The translations under genes and the position numbers were made by a program. Source: UBA6263 sp049305865 (GTDB lineage Bacteria; Patescibacteriota; Gracilibacteria; Absconditabacterales; Absconditicoccaceae). Taken from it: a stretch of 25,541 nucleotides of DNA. Shown here one piece after another: positions 19,611 to 25,541 of the stretch; the first letter of the stretch is position 1, and every line of letters begins with the position of its first letter. Location of the stretch: the NCBI GenBank assembly GCA_049305865.1, contig JBAQPP010000003.1, positions 1 to 25,541 on the forward strand, written 5' to 3'. The notes below the pieces were generated by a model that saw only the letters and a program-made list of their open reading frames with translations, ran no database searches and was not told the DNA's origin.

Positions 19611-20150
19611 ATGATAAATATTCTTGTTGTTGATAATGAAAGTTTGCATACCAATCAAATCAGTGATTTATTCCCTGGTAAAAATATTACTTTTTGTAAA
19701 TACAATGAAATCCCAGATACAAAAAAATATGATCTTATCGTCCTATCCTGATCATCTCATTATAGTGTCTTACATAAACCATCTCATTATAAAAAAGAGA
19801 TATCTCTTATAAAAAACACCAATATTCCCATATTATGAATATGTCTTGGATGTCAGTTAATAGCACACACTTTTTGATCAACATTGACACAAATGTCAGA
19901 AAAACTTGTAAAAGAAATTGAAATTAGAAATAATCTAGATGAAAAAGATTATAAAGTATTTGAAGCACATAAATATGCAATTACAAAATTATGAGAAGAA
20001 ATAAAATGAATATCAAAATCCAAATATGGTTATGAAATTATACATCATAAAACTAAACCATTGTGGTGATTCCAATTCCATCCTGAAGTAGATATGGAAC
20101 ATACACAAGGTAGAAAAATATTAAAAGAAGTAATGGATATTATATTTTAA
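19611..20150 (+). CDS. Class I glutamine amidotransferase domain protein (GuaA N-domain-like)
   Basis: The product is 179 aa from ATG at 19611 to TAA. It has the class I GATase triad: GICLGCQL with nucleophile Cys78, and FQFHPEV with His157 and Glu159. It begins INILVVDNESLHTNQI, a typical first strand, and has DLIVLSGSSHYSV before the oxyanion region. This domain releases ammonia from glutamine for a partner synthetase (GMP synthase, anthranilate synthase and similar). The size and the WGFQFHPEV ending suit a stand-alone GuaA-type subunit, but no synthetase lies nearby, so the acceptor reaction is unknown. It is 4 nt after the EamA-like gene. Confidence 0.85.
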
Positions 20151-20211
20151 TTACTCATAGCAAATTTTATTAAACCTATTTTTTACTCCACAAAATAGAG
20201 ATAAAAATTTG

Positions 20212-20329
20212 GTTCTTTACAAATTGTTTGAGCTCTGATCATTAAAGAAAAGCATACTAAATAATAGTAGCGAGTCTTGTAAAGAACTAGCTTTTTTGCT
20301 AACTTTTTTGGCAATGAAAAAAAGTTAGC
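20212..20329 (+). other. Two long inverted repeats between the amidotransferase gene and tRNA-Ser
   Basis: GTTCTTTACAA (20212-20222) pairs perfectly with TTGTAAAGAAC (20277-20287) around a 54-nt loop, followed by TAGCTTTTTT. Then GCTAACTTTTTT (20298-20309) pairs with AAAAAAGTTAGC (20318-20329) around an 8-nt loop. Together they could be a terminator for the leuS transcript or a structured RNA. The 242-nt gap 20151-20392 has no supportable ORF. Confidence 0.45.
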
Positions 20330-20392
20330 CTGCGGAGCAAAATAATTTATATTTGAATCCAAGTCTCTTTTCACTAAATACACTACCACTAT

Positions 20393-20480
20393 GGAAGGTT
20401 GGCAGAGTGGTCGATCGCGCATCGTTGGAAACGATGTGTACCGCAAGGTACCGAGGGTTCGAATCCCTCATCTTCCGCCA
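20393..20480 (+). tRNA. tRNA-Ser(GGA)
   Basis: Class II cloverleaf: acceptor GGAAGGT/ATCTTCC, anticodon stem CATCG/CGATG with loop TTGGAAA (anticodon GGA), long variable arm GTACC-GCAA-GGTAC, T loop GTTCGAATC, discriminator G and encoded CCA. Its last 15 bases (20466-20480) recur downstream in the repeats at 20892-20906 and 21562-21576. Confidence 0.97.
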
Positions 20481-20488
20481 GTATATAT

Positions 20489-20514
20489 CACAGTTCAGAA
20501 CTGTGTTTTTTTTT
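20489..20514 (+). terminator. Terminator of tRNA-Ser
   Basis: CACAGTT, loop CAG, AACTGTG, then nine T. The same hairpin with the same spacing after the tRNA-derived core appears in all three downstream repeats. Confidence 0.9.
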
Positions 20515-20525
20515 ATTTAAAGAAA

Positions 20526-20553
20526 GAGTGGATTATTCTCCACTCCTTTTTTT
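20526..20553. terminator. Bidirectional terminator between tRNA-Ser and the 65-aa gene
   Basis: GAGTGGA, loop TTATTC, TCCACTC is a perfect 7-bp stem flanked by seven T on the plus strand and TTTCTTT on the minus strand. It directly abuts the stop codon of the minus-strand gene and probably ends that transcript, backing up the tRNA-Ser terminator in the other direction. Confidence 0.8.
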
Positions 20554-20749
20554 ATAAAATTTCTTTTAGTTCCGATAGTTTTTTTCTGACTATCTCCATT
20601 TCAGATGAGCTCGACCTTATATAGAACTGATTCCAATCATAGAACGAATCTGCTTCCTGAATCATTCCTCTTTTGGCTTCTTCTTTTTGTACTTCGGAAG
20701 AGCTTTTATCATCAAATATATCAATCCATTCTTGAAATGATTTTTTCAT
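20552..20749 (-). CDS. Hypothetical small acidic protein (65 aa)
   Basis: ATG at 20749 to TAA. It is soluble, charged and Ser-rich (MKKSFQEWIDIFDDKSSSEV; SSSSEMEIVRKKLSEL), probably helical at both ends, with no cysteine, no signal peptide and no membrane helix. I do not recognise a family. It has one glycine (GGA) and no TGA. It is well framed by a consensus promoter (20782-20809) and a strong terminator (20526-20553), which supports a real monocistronic gene. It is the first gene of the repeat-bounded zone after tRNA-Ser. Confidence 0.65.
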   Translation of the reverse strand: MKKSFQEWIDIFDDKSSSEVQKEEAKRGMIQEADSFYDWNQFYIRSSSSEMEIVRKKLSELKEIL

Positions 20750-20781
20750 AATACATTTGTTTATATTTATATATAATATAT

Positions 20782-20809
20782 GTTATATATATTTATGTAT
20801 TAATGTCAA
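20782..20809 (-). promoter_or_regulatory. Sigma70-type promoter for the 65-aa gene
   Basis: On the minus strand TTGACA (20804-20809) and TATAAC (20782-20787) are separated by 16 nt, about 33 nt upstream of the ATG. It is the only near-consensus -35/-10 pair I found in the window. The -35 lies just past the stop of the tiny ORF in repeat 1. Confidence 0.6.
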
Positions 20810-20811
20810 GT

Positions 20812-20907
20812 TTATTTTAAATCTGATACCTCAATACTAAAATACTTTCTAACTTCAGTCAGAAACTCTATTATTGTGTTGTAAGTAACTGCCTCATCTT
20901 CCGCCAT
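20812..20907 (-). CDS. Tiny ORF in repeat 1 (31 aa)
   Basis: ATG at 20907 to TAA. It begins MAEDEAVTYNTIIEFL, then TEVRKYFSIEVSDLK. The start codon and the first four codons are the complement of the tRNA-Ser 3' end. The same peptide start recurs in repeat 2 and, without its ATG, in repeat 3; differences between copies are mostly synonymous or conservative. It lies 13 nt after the DUF805 stop, in the same direction. It could be a translated peptide or the truncated 5' end of a former larger gene carried by the repeat. Function unknown. Confidence 0.45.
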   Translation of the reverse strand: MAEDEAVTYNTIIEFLTEVRKYFSIEVSDLK

Positions 20908-20946
20908 TGAATTTCATAGTTTAGAACTGTGAGTTTTTTATTTTTT
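20857..20946 (+). repeat. tRNA-Ser-derived repeat, copy 1
   Basis: It consists of three parts: a 35-nt left part starting AGTCAGAAACTCTATTATTG, the 15-nt tRNA-Ser 3' core (20892-20906), and a hairpin CATAGTT-TAG-AACTGTG (20915-20931) followed by T-runs. The left part is absent from tRNA-Ser but shared by copies 2 and 3. The DUF805 stop codon lies in the hairpin. Confidence 0.8.
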
Positions 20947-21418
20947 CTAATGGATCTGGACCATATTTATTATCTCAGATTACTCCGGATTTAAATAGAA
21001 GAGGCCATTGTAAAAATATAATACATATTCAAATAATAAACATTAATGATCTAACAATATAAACATATTGTAGAAATCAAAAAGATCAAAAAACAATTAA
21101 AGATTCAAATAAAGAAACAAAGTAGAACAATATAACTGACAATATTATTAATTTAATCCTGTATCTTCCATCGCTATTAATATCATGTTCTCTCTTATAT
21201 ATAAGCATCACCAATAAATAAAGTCATAATCAATTTATAAATACATTAATAATTATACTTAGATAAATAGAAATAATAGATATTCCTAGAAATCTCAATG
21301 CTAAAGCTACAAAACTAGATACAATTATCAAAATAGGTATTATCAAAAGTTCATATAAAAAAAACTTTAGCCTCGATAATCTACCATCAGAAGAAAAATA
21401 AATGTTTTTTAAATTCAT
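20921..21418 (-). CDS. DUF805 family membrane protein
   Basis: The product is 165 aa from ATG at 21418 to TAA at 20921-20923, read through several TGA-Gly (for example 21230-21232). It starts NIYFSSDGRLSRLKFF, like the conserved GRisRsefw start of DUF805, has four hydrophobic helices (about residues 20-45, 48-75, 90-120 and 122-140), and ends DNKYGPDPLEKI, matching the DUF805 C-terminal GxNkYGPdP signature. It is an inner-membrane protein of unknown function. Its last codons and stop run into the hairpin of repeat 1, so the repeat is joined directly to this gene's 3' end. Confidence 0.85.
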
Positions 21419-21526
21419 AATATTTCATACTATTAAAACATTAACTTTAAAGTAATAATTTATGTAAATAATACAATGTTTTTTCTAGAAATATAATTAC
21501 AACAATAAAAATTTACTTCTAACGTG
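21419..21526 (-). other. Upstream region of the DUF805 gene
   Basis: AT-rich and without an ORF apart from the 3' end of the tiny ORF of repeat 2. A weak TATTAT box with a TTATAT-like -35 at about 17 nt is possible on the minus strand near 21461-21490, but support is poor. Confidence 0.2.
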
Positions 21527-21577
21527 AGTCAAGAACTCTATTATTGTGTTGTAACTAATCGCCTCATCTTCCGCCAT
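21497..21577 (-). CDS. Tiny ORF in repeat 2 (26 aa)
   Basis: ATG at 21577 to TAA. It starts MAEDEAISYNTIIEFL, then THVRSKFLLL. Compared with the copy in repeat 1 the codon changes are GCA/GCG, GTT/ATT, ACT/AGT, TTT/TTC and CTG/TTG: mostly silent or conservative, as expected for coding descent. The C-terminus diverges and ends early, suggesting a fragment. Confidence 0.4.
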   Translation of the reverse strand: MAEDEAISYNTIIEFLTHVRSKFLLL

Positions 21578-21607
21578 TAAACTTCACAGTTATAAACTGT
21601 GATTTTT
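21527..21607 (+). repeat. tRNA-Ser-derived repeat, copy 2
   Basis: Same layout as copy 1: left part (21527-21561), the exact 15-nt tRNA-Ser core (21562-21576) and a perfect hairpin TCACAGTT-ATA-AACTGTGA (21584-21602) followed by five T. It lies 670 nt from copy 1. Confidence 0.8.
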
Positions 21608-21627
21608 CGTATAGGGATATAAGGGAA

Positions 21628-21656
21628 TTACAACACTCATTTCACTTGTGTTGTGA
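21628..21656. other. Inverted repeat downstream of repeat 2
   Basis: TTACAACAC pairs with GTGTTGTGA (9 bp, one G-U) around an 11-nt loop. It includes the GTGTTGT string also found in the repeats. It could be a second terminator or part of a recombination site. Confidence 0.35.
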
Positions 21657-21795
21657 TTTATTTTATGTAGAAATTACACATCAAAAATATACATATGCTC
21701 ATATAACATGCTAAATTAGGCAGTTGTAGTATAAACATATCGCACAAGTGCAAGTTGTCAGAAATAAAAAAAATTTAACACTTAACAAAGCTAAT

Positions 21796-22266
21796 ATGAA
21801 TAAATTAACTTTAGAGCGTTCATTCTTATTCCCAATAGAAAAGGTTTGGGAAGCATTAACTGACGCGAATAAACTGAAGAAATGGTGGTCCCCAACTGGT
21901 TTTGAAACATCATATATCTCAGTTGATTTAAAAAAGGGCGGAATATTTAGATATTGTTTTAAAAATTCAGAAGGTCAAGAATTTTGGGGCAGATGAATTT
22001 ATCAAGTAATTGAGAAGTCTAAATTTCTATCTTGGCTAGATACATTTACTGATTCAAAAGGAAATCCAGTTCCACCATCACATTATGAGATACCGGGTGA
22101 AGAAATAATAGAGGCAATAGTAGAATTTGATTTAAAAACAGAAAATGACATTACAAAAATGAAAATGGTCGGAGACAATCCATATGATGATTCTATGTTA
22201 GAAAATATGAAAAAAGGATGGAACGGTATGTTTGATAAACTTGAAGTATTTTTAAAGAACGAATAA
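21796..22266 (+). CDS. SRPBCC/AHSA1 family protein
   Basis: The product is 156 aa from ATG at 21796 to TAA; an in-frame GTG at 21748 is a less likely start because the family begins right at LTLERSFLFPIEKVWEAL. KLKKWWSPTGFETSYISVDL and KGGIFRYCFKNSEGQEFWGR match the AHSA1 (activator of Hsp90 ATPase 1-like) branch of the START/SRPBCC fold, a hydrophobic-ligand cavity. The ligand is unknown. Only 1 of 11 glycines is TGA (21994-21996, right after WGR), unlike the core genes, so it was probably acquired from a standard-code organism. It lies between repeats 2 and 3. Confidence 0.88.
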
Positions 22267-22331
22267 TTTTTTACATCAGACATCAGCAGACGTTATATAA
22301 GAGAAACTACATCAAAACAAATCCTAATCTT

Positions 22332-22412
22332 AGTCAGAAACTCTATTATTGTGTTGTAAGTAACTGCCTCATTTCCATCAGTAGATATCACAGTCTTGAA
22401 CTGTGATTTTTT
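22332..22412 (+). repeat. tRNA-Ser-derived repeat, copy 3
   Basis: The left part is almost identical to copy 1, followed by a decayed tRNA core (CCTCATTTCCATCAG) and TCACAGT-CTTGA-ACTGTGA (22388-22406) with six T. Just after the core, CAGTAGATATCACAGT differs by one base from the sequence after tRNA-Ser. The tiny ORF persists in frame (GNEAVTYNTIIEFLTKIR) but has no ATG. Confidence 0.75.
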
Positions 22413-22437
22413 ATATTATATCTTATAATAGATATTA

Positions 22438-22605
22438 TTAATCTTTTACATCTTCTTTAATTTGTTTAGCTGCATGAGATACTGTTTCTTTAACTTTCCC
22501 AGATGTTTTGTTGTACTTAGCTTTAATGCTATCTCTATAGAAATATAGAATTCACCCAACAACAACAAGAACAATAACTAAAATTAGAATAATTGAATCT
22601 TTCAT
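22438..22605 (-). CDS. Small single-helix membrane protein A (55 aa)
   Basis: ATG at 22605 to TAA. One N-terminal membrane helix (IILILVIVLVVVGGILYFY, Gly17 region with a TGA) is followed by a short Lys-rich tail with KETVSHAAKQIKEDVKD. It is clearly paralogous to the gene just upstream (same MK-S-II-ILVI...GG-LYF-RD layout). The amphipathic tail recalls YtxH/CsbD-like small stress proteins, but this is only resemblance. Function unknown. Confidence 0.65.
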
Positions 22606-22654
22606 AATAAAAAATTTATGAATAAAAATTACAGTGCATTCTATAAATTACTGT

Positions 22655-22864
22655 TTATTTTTGTATATCTTCAATTCCTTCATTCACATCGTCTTTTACA
22701 TCTACTATTGTTTCATTAACGTCTGTTTTTGTATCTATCATTTCTTCCTTTACTTCTACAGATGTATTGTCATATATATTTCTCACATTGTCTCTAAAAA
22801 AATATAAAACTCATCCAACAACAAGTAGTATAATAACCAAAATAATAATAACGCTGTTTTTCAT
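22655..22864 (-). CDS. Small single-helix membrane protein B (69 aa)
   Basis: ATG at 22864 to TAA. It starts MKNSVIIILVIILLVVGGVL followed by YFFRDNVRNIYDNTSVEVKE, then a longer acidic repeat-like tail (DVNETIVDVKDDVNEGIEDI) than its paralogue 49 nt downstream. One TGA encodes a Gly of the GG pair. The tail pattern of Val/Ile every three to four residues suggests an amphipathic helix lying on the membrane or pairing with a partner. Confidence 0.65.
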
Positions 22865-23040
22865 AATAATATAGGTCAGTAATAAAAATTATCTAACAAA
22901 ACTAACAGTACCCTTAAAAATAATCAAGTCAACAGACAATTTTTATTATGATAATAATAGTCAACATTACTTTCTATTGAAGTAATTATTTGATTTCGAC
23001 ATCATATCGACTATTTTTTATATTATCTTCAGATATTTTA
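22865..23040. other. Intergenic region without a gene
   Basis: AT-rich. ATTACTT/AAGTAAT forms a 7-bp hairpin with a 7-nt loop near 22968-22988. It presumably holds the promoter for the small membrane protein pair on the minus strand; no clear -35/-10 pair was assigned. Confidence 0.3.
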
Positions 23041-23071
23041 AAAAGACCACAGCAAGGTGCCATGGTCTTTT
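23041..23071 (-). terminator. Terminator after the TspO-like gene
   Basis: AAAAGACCA pairs with TGGTCTTTT (9 bp) around a 13-nt loop. On the minus strand the T-run continues after the stem. It lies 17 nt after the stop of the gene at 23089-23955. Confidence 0.75.
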
Positions 23072-23088
23072 CTTGATTGTAAGATATA

Positions 23089-23955
23089 TTAATTTTTTTT
23101 TCGTTGTTCAAATTTCATACCTATACCAGCTGATATCACAGCAATACATACTCCCAACGTCCAAATAATACTACTTGCATACACAGGATCTACTGATACT
23201 CTTTTGATGATAATACCTATAAACGCCCATATTACAACAAGAGCAAAAATAATATTATATTTTTTATACAGACTTATAAGCGCCAATAATGCTGCAACAA
23301 TTATAACTACAATAGTCCAAAATATATCCGTCATTCATCGCATAGTCCATCATGTATTTACAAGCCAGGCTGAAATATTTGCTATAGTAGCAACAGATAT
23401 CCATCATAGATACAAACTAAATGGGATCTGAACCAATAATTTATCCCACCAAGTTCATAATTTTTTTCCAATTCAAACTTTGTTTGCAATCACTATCAAA
23501 ACTATCAAGAAAATAAGCATAACAACGACTGATAATAATACTTGTTTATAATGCCAAGAAAATATCCAAGCTATATTAGCTGCACATGAAAGTATAAACC
23601 AGATTCATATTTTCTGTATAATAGATTTGCTTTGTTTTTTATATAGATCAACTATTTGCCATATTACAAATCAAAGTAAAGATAAATAGATTAATCCCCA
23701 TATAGAAAAAGTAATTCCCGCTGGCGTAAACAGATTTGGATATAAATCTGATAATGCTCCAGTAGTATTTCATCATATAGGCAAACTGGTAGCCAAATAA
23801 TTTATTACTATCACAGCTACAAAAGCTAAAATATTCACGATGCCCAAAACAACTAACCACGATTTTTTTTGAGATTTATTGACAACCTTCAAGACTGGTG
23901 ATTTTTTCGCCACAATTTGTTTTGCAGGAATTTTTTTGTTAACGATTTTTTTCAT
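23089..23955 (-). CDS. TspO/MBR-like tryptophan-rich membrane protein
   Basis: The product is 288 aa from ATG at 23955 to TAA, made continuous by TGA-Gly (for example 23773-23775 and around 23335). A Lys-rich cytoplasmic N-terminus of about 30 residues precedes roughly eight membrane helices. NLFTPAGITFSIWGLIYLSL is the hallmark of the larger TspO/MBR-related (tryptophan-rich sensory) proteins, and there are many Trp (NIAWIFSWHY, GWTM, WWDKL). TspO proteins bind porphyrins and other hydrophobic ligands, but the role of this long variant is unknown. It has its own terminator. Confidence 0.75.
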
Positions 23956-24014
23956 AGAAAAATATTAAAGATAAAAGATTTTAATATATATAGTTATTTA
24001 TTGGGAAAATCAAA

Positions 24015-24224
24015 TTATTTATTTTTTCCAAATATTTTTACAAAAAGATATACTACACATATAAACCATATAATACCGTAAATCCAAGGATTAACAGTAA
24101 TCAATACAGGGACAACAGTTGCAAATCGCACACCAAAAACAAATAAACAAAGTTTTAGAATTCAATAATCCCAAATATTAAATTTTTTTGCTCTTTCTAG
24201 CATAAATTTGATGAGATGTTGCAT
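24015..24224 (-). CDS. Small membrane protein (69 aa)
   Basis: ATG at 24224 to TAA, with one TGA-Gly. MQHLIKFMLERAKKFNIWDY is followed by two hydrophobic segments (ILKLCLFVFGVRFATVVPVL and WIYGIIWFICVVYLFVKIF) separated by NP, so probably a helical hairpin. I do not recognise a family. It lies 24 nt after the FAD dehydrogenase gene on the same strand and is probably cotranscribed with it. Confidence 0.65.
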
Positions 24225-24248
24225 TGTATTTTTATAAAAAATAAAAAA

Positions 24249-25541
24249 TTACTTGCTATATTTTTCTATAATTGCTTCAGCAACAGCCAATCCATCTATT
24301 GCAGAAGATGCTATACCACCAGCATATCATGATCATTCTCAAGCAGGATATATACCAGCTATATTTGATTGATATTTTTCATCACGTACCAAACGTACAA
24401 CAGATGAACTTCTAGATTCAATTCATACAAGGATAGCGTCAGGATTAGCAAATCATTTTATTTTTTTATCCATAAATGGAATAGCTTTTTTGATAGCAGA
24501 AATAATATATGACGGTAAGCATTGATCCAAAGATGTTAAATTTATTCACGGTCTATATGTACAAGACATTGAAGCTATTTTTGTAGATGCCTTACTTTGT
24601 AGAAAATCTCCTACAAGCTGAGCAGGTGCATTATAATTACTTCACCCAGCTACAAAAGCTTTTTCTTCTCGCTTCCTTTGAAATTCTATTCATGCAAGTG
24701 GATGATCTGATCAGAAATCGCTTGGATTTACTCAGACAAGCAAGGCGCTATTTGACATAGGACTATCTTGATTATATTCACTCATACCATTGATTGCTAG
24801 TTTTCATTCTTCTGAACTTGCTGCTATTATATATCCTCCAGGACACATACAGAAAGTATATACACTACGATCATCTTCCTGATGACTAACTAGTTTATAA
24901 CTAGCAGTAGGTAGTCTACTATTTGTACAATCATCACCAAATTGAGCATGATTGATGAGCTCTCTGGGGTGTTCTATACGTAGTCACATCGCAAAAGTTT
25001 TTTGCTGCATATTGAGTTTATTTTTATACAACATTTCATAAGTATCTCTTGCGGAATGTCATATAGCAAGGACCAGATCATCGGTTGGTATTTTTTCTGT
25101 TTTGTTAAAAATTGCAGCAATAATTTTATTATTTTTTATCTCTATATCTGTCAGACAAGTGGCAAATCTTACTCCTCATCATAGAGCAATTATTTTTTCT
25201 CTAAGATTTTTTACAATATCTTTTAGCTTATCTGTACCTATATGGGGATGTGCATCATACATAATTTCTTTGGGCGCTCCAGCTAGTATAAGCTCTTCAA
25301 AAATATATTTTGTTCTAGGATTATTGACTCATGTATATAATTTCCCATCAGAAAATGTGCCTGCTCATCCTTCACCAAATTGCACATTTGAATTAGTATT
25401 TAATTTCCCAGTATGTAAAAATTGTTCTACATCTTGGGCGCGGGTATCCACATCTACTCCTCTCTCTATAAGCAGTGGCTTCAATCATGCTGTAGCAAGC
25501 ACAAGCGCAGCAAAAAGACCACTAGGTCAACTACCCACTAC
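24249..25541 (-). CDS. FAD-dependent dehydrogenase, COG2509-like (5' partial)
   Basis: 430 residues are visible; the start lies beyond the window. Near the visible N-terminus is the dinucleotide-binding motif VVGSGPSGLFAALVLA, then NVQFGEGGAGTFSDGKLYTG and PRTKYIFEEL, LVLAIGHSARDTYEML, the EHPRELI segment, and the C-terminal FAD motif GIYPAGEGSGYAGGIASSAI. This matches the uncharacterised FAD-dependent dehydrogenases of COG2509, which are widespread soluble flavoproteins of unknown substrate. Many Gly are TGA. The downstream 69-aa membrane protein could be a partner, but this is only inferred from spacing. Confidence 0.88.

Noticed and set aside
20183..20446. An 87-codon minus-strand ORF
   Set aside because: It overlaps tRNA-Ser and the two inverted repeats, with no homology-like features.
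20857..22412. CRISPR array
   Set aside because: The repeats are about 670 and 805 nt apart, carry whole genes between them, and no cas genes are present.
20857..22412. Classical integron attC cassette array
   Set aside because: No GTTRRRY/RYYYAAC core pairs and no integron integrase are visible; the shared core is instead the tRNA-Ser 3' end.
20857..22412. Truncated tRNA-Ser genes or pseudogenes
   Set aside because: Only the 3' 15 bases match; the left part of the repeats does not resemble the D, anticodon or variable arms.

Overview
The window comes from an AT-rich bacterium in which UGA is read as glycine (translation table 25), so it is almost certainly a Gracilibacteria (BD1-5) or Absconditabacteria (SR1) member of the Patescibacteria/CPR. 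The evidence is internal. Ribosomal proteins, EF-Tu and LeuRS only read through at full length if every in-frame TGA is Gly, and those TGAs fall on invariant glycines (EF-Tu P-loop, LeuRS HIGH motif, Nudix box). Only TAA and TAG act as stops. uL30 is absent from the ribosomal cluster, as is usual in CPR bacteria.

Layout. 1-818 (+): 3' part of a putative PD-(D/E)XK nuclease-like protein. 916-3264 (-): an uncharacterised 237-aa protein and a DUF4012 membrane-anchored protein. 3393-14126 (-): a compact S10/spc cluster in the order rpsJ, rplC, rplD, rplW, rplB, rpsS, rplV, rpsC, rplP, rpmC, rpsQ, rplN, rplX, rplE, rpsN, rpsH, rplF, rplR, rpsE, rplO, secY, closed by a terminator. 14217-15395 (-): tuf with its own terminator. 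15396-15764: a gene-free, hairpin-rich spacer. 15765-16050 (-): tRNA-Phe, tRNA-Ile and tRNA-Pro. 16252-20150 (+): leuS (with a Nudix domain inserted in its editing domain), a small EamA/DMT-like membrane protein and a class I glutamine amidotransferase. 20393-20480 (+): tRNA-Ser(GGA).

Downstream of tRNA-Ser is an accessory zone (20481 to about 22412). Three copies of an approximately 80-90 nt repeat recur there. Each carries the last 15 bases of tRNA-Ser (exact in two copies, decayed in the third) plus a tRNA-Ser-like terminator, and each also encodes the start of a tiny conserved peptide on the minus strand. The repeats separate a 65-aa protein, a DUF805 membrane protein and an AHSA1/SRPBCC protein that hardly uses UGA-Gly. 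This looks like a tRNA-anchored cassette array or serial integration scar, with no recombinase in view.

22438-25541 (-): two small paralogous membrane proteins, a TspO/MBR-like membrane protein, another small membrane protein, and the C-terminal 430 residues of a COG2509-type FAD-dependent dehydrogenase.

The core genes form a translation block: ribosome, translocon, EF-Tu, four tRNAs and one aminoacyl-tRNA synthetase. The most unusual observations are the Nudix insertion in LeuRS and the tRNA-Ser-derived repeat array with its tiny ORFs.
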